From positions 1-12,774 of the forward strand of contig CAZWYU010000010.1 in NCBI GenBank assembly GCA_964638595.1: 12,774 bases of DNA, written 5' to 3'. Position numbers and translations under genes: made by a program. The stretch is from CAZWQR01 sp964638595. GTDB lineage: Bacteria; Patescibacteriota; Minisyncoccia; Minisyncoccales; PEYH01. The notes beneath the pieces are model-generated. The model saw only the letters and a program-made list of their open reading frames with translations. It did no database searches and was not told where the DNA came from. Of the stretch, positions 12,269-12,774 are shown piece by piece. The first letter of the stretch is position 1. Every line of letters begins with the position of its first letter.

Positions 12269-12774
12269 AGGTTTATTTTTTCATATTATTTTTTTGCTTT
12301 ATAGTATTGTTTTTGCCATTAACTGTAACGGCAGCTCCTCCTGCAATAGATTTGAATGTAAGTTCCACTAACATCAATCCTGGCGAATCTATCCTTCTTG
12401 ATATTACAGTAGAGTCTAATTATCGTTTAAGCGGAAATTCAGTGAAGATTATTTGGGGAGAGCCTGGTGGAACTAGTGTTCCTTGCACAATGTCTGTTGA
12501 CTACGCGGCACCTCCTCAAACTTGTAATACTAGTGCTTGGCATACGTATAATACAGAGGGAGATTACACTATTCAGGTTACCGCTTGTTCTCTTTTGGGG
12601 TGTGGAATTAAAAAAATTGATATCCATGTTGATTCCGCTGCCCCCACACCAACCCCAGTAGATTCTTATAGAAATCCATTAGTTTGGAGCGATATTCCTG
12701 GTTTTATCTGGGGAGCTATTATGTATATCTTTGGCCATGCTATAGTTCTTCTTGTCTTGTTTATTCTAATTGGC
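12265..12774 (+). CDS. Secreted PKD-like protein with pilin-like membrane segment, partial
   Basis: The frame is open from ATG 12265 (overlapping the methyltransferase stop) to the window end, 170 codons without a stop. Residues 1-23 are a signal peptide with a likely cleavage after TVTA. Residues 28-130 look like an Ig/PKD-type beta-sandwich (LDITVESNY, AWHTYNTEGDYTIQVTAC), with four cysteines that could form disulfides. A Pro/Thr linker (APTPTPVD) precedes NPLVWSDIPGFIWGAIMYIF and a hydrophobic segment. Asn-Pro-Leu before paired hydrophobic helices is reminiscent of the T4SS-pilin-like family common in Parcubacteria. It is likely exported and membrane-anchored. The end of the gene is outside the window. 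Confidence 0.75.
   Translation, partial: MKVYFFILFFCFIVLFLPLTVTAAPPAIDLNVSSTNINPGESILLDITVESNYRLSGNSVKIIWGEPGGTSVPCTMSVDYAAPPQTCNTSAWHTYNTEGDYTIQVTACSLLGCGIKKIDIHVDSAAPTPTPVDSYRNPLVWSDIPGFIWGAIMYIFGHAIVLLVLFILIG

Noticed and set aside
12439..12661. Short open frames on both strands near the right end
   Set aside because: They lie inside the longer signal-peptide-bearing frame that starts at 12265 and runs to the edge.

Overview
The window is AT-rich and gene-dense and most resembles a Candidate Phyla Radiation (Patescibacteria) genome, probably Parcubacteria-like. This placement is inference. It rests on a shortened IF-2 without the long N-terminal region, overlapping or nearly abutting genes, no convincing Shine-Dalgarno sequence before any recognised gene, a 3D-domain surface protein, a secreted PKD-like protein ending in a pilin-like membrane segment, and a tRNA-Ile with a UAU anticodon. 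TGA is a normal stop codon here (ftsH, the metallo-beta-lactamase-fold gene, the methyltransferase gene), so there is no sign of the TGA-to-glycine code of some CPR lineages.

Layout. On the + strand, infB and rbfA run directly into a tRNA cluster: Cys(GCA), Leu(UAA), Val(GAC), Phe(GAA), Gly(GCC). The spacers of this cluster hold two copies of a palindromic element and one larger branched structure. A well-formed promoter then drives a 3D-domain protein gene, which ends at a bidirectional terminator. On the - strand, reading right to left, are rpsA-like, ftsH, a tRNA and repeat zone (tRNA-Ile(UAU), tRNA-Val(UAC), a decayed tRNA-Val and tRNA-Ile fragments mixed with palindromes), an RluA/RluD-type pseudouridine synthase, rplS and tRNA-Leu(GAG). 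A 475-base gap (7988-8462) between the divergent rpsA and metallo-beta-lactamase-fold genes holds three arrays of 7-base repeats and a pair of mutually exclusive hairpins. To its right a tight + strand operon runs: MBL-fold protein, a 46-codon membrane peptide, gyrA, a SAM methyltransferase, and a secreted PKD/pilin-like protein cut by the window edge.

How the genes fit together. Most of the content is translation machinery (IF-2, RbfA, L19, S1, pseudouridine synthase, eight intact tRNAs) with membrane proteolysis (FtsH) and DNA topology (GyrA). Two tRNAs sit 0 and 2 bases after the stop codon of a ribosome-related gene, so tRNA processing should also define those mRNA ends.

The least ordinary items are the MBL-fold protein that has lost most metal ligands, the tRNA-Ile(UAU) surrounded by its own fragments, two palindrome families among the tRNAs, the three heptamer arrays, and the A18/G55 pair in tRNA-Cys. 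I found no CRISPR array, transposase, defence system or clearly new multi-gene system.
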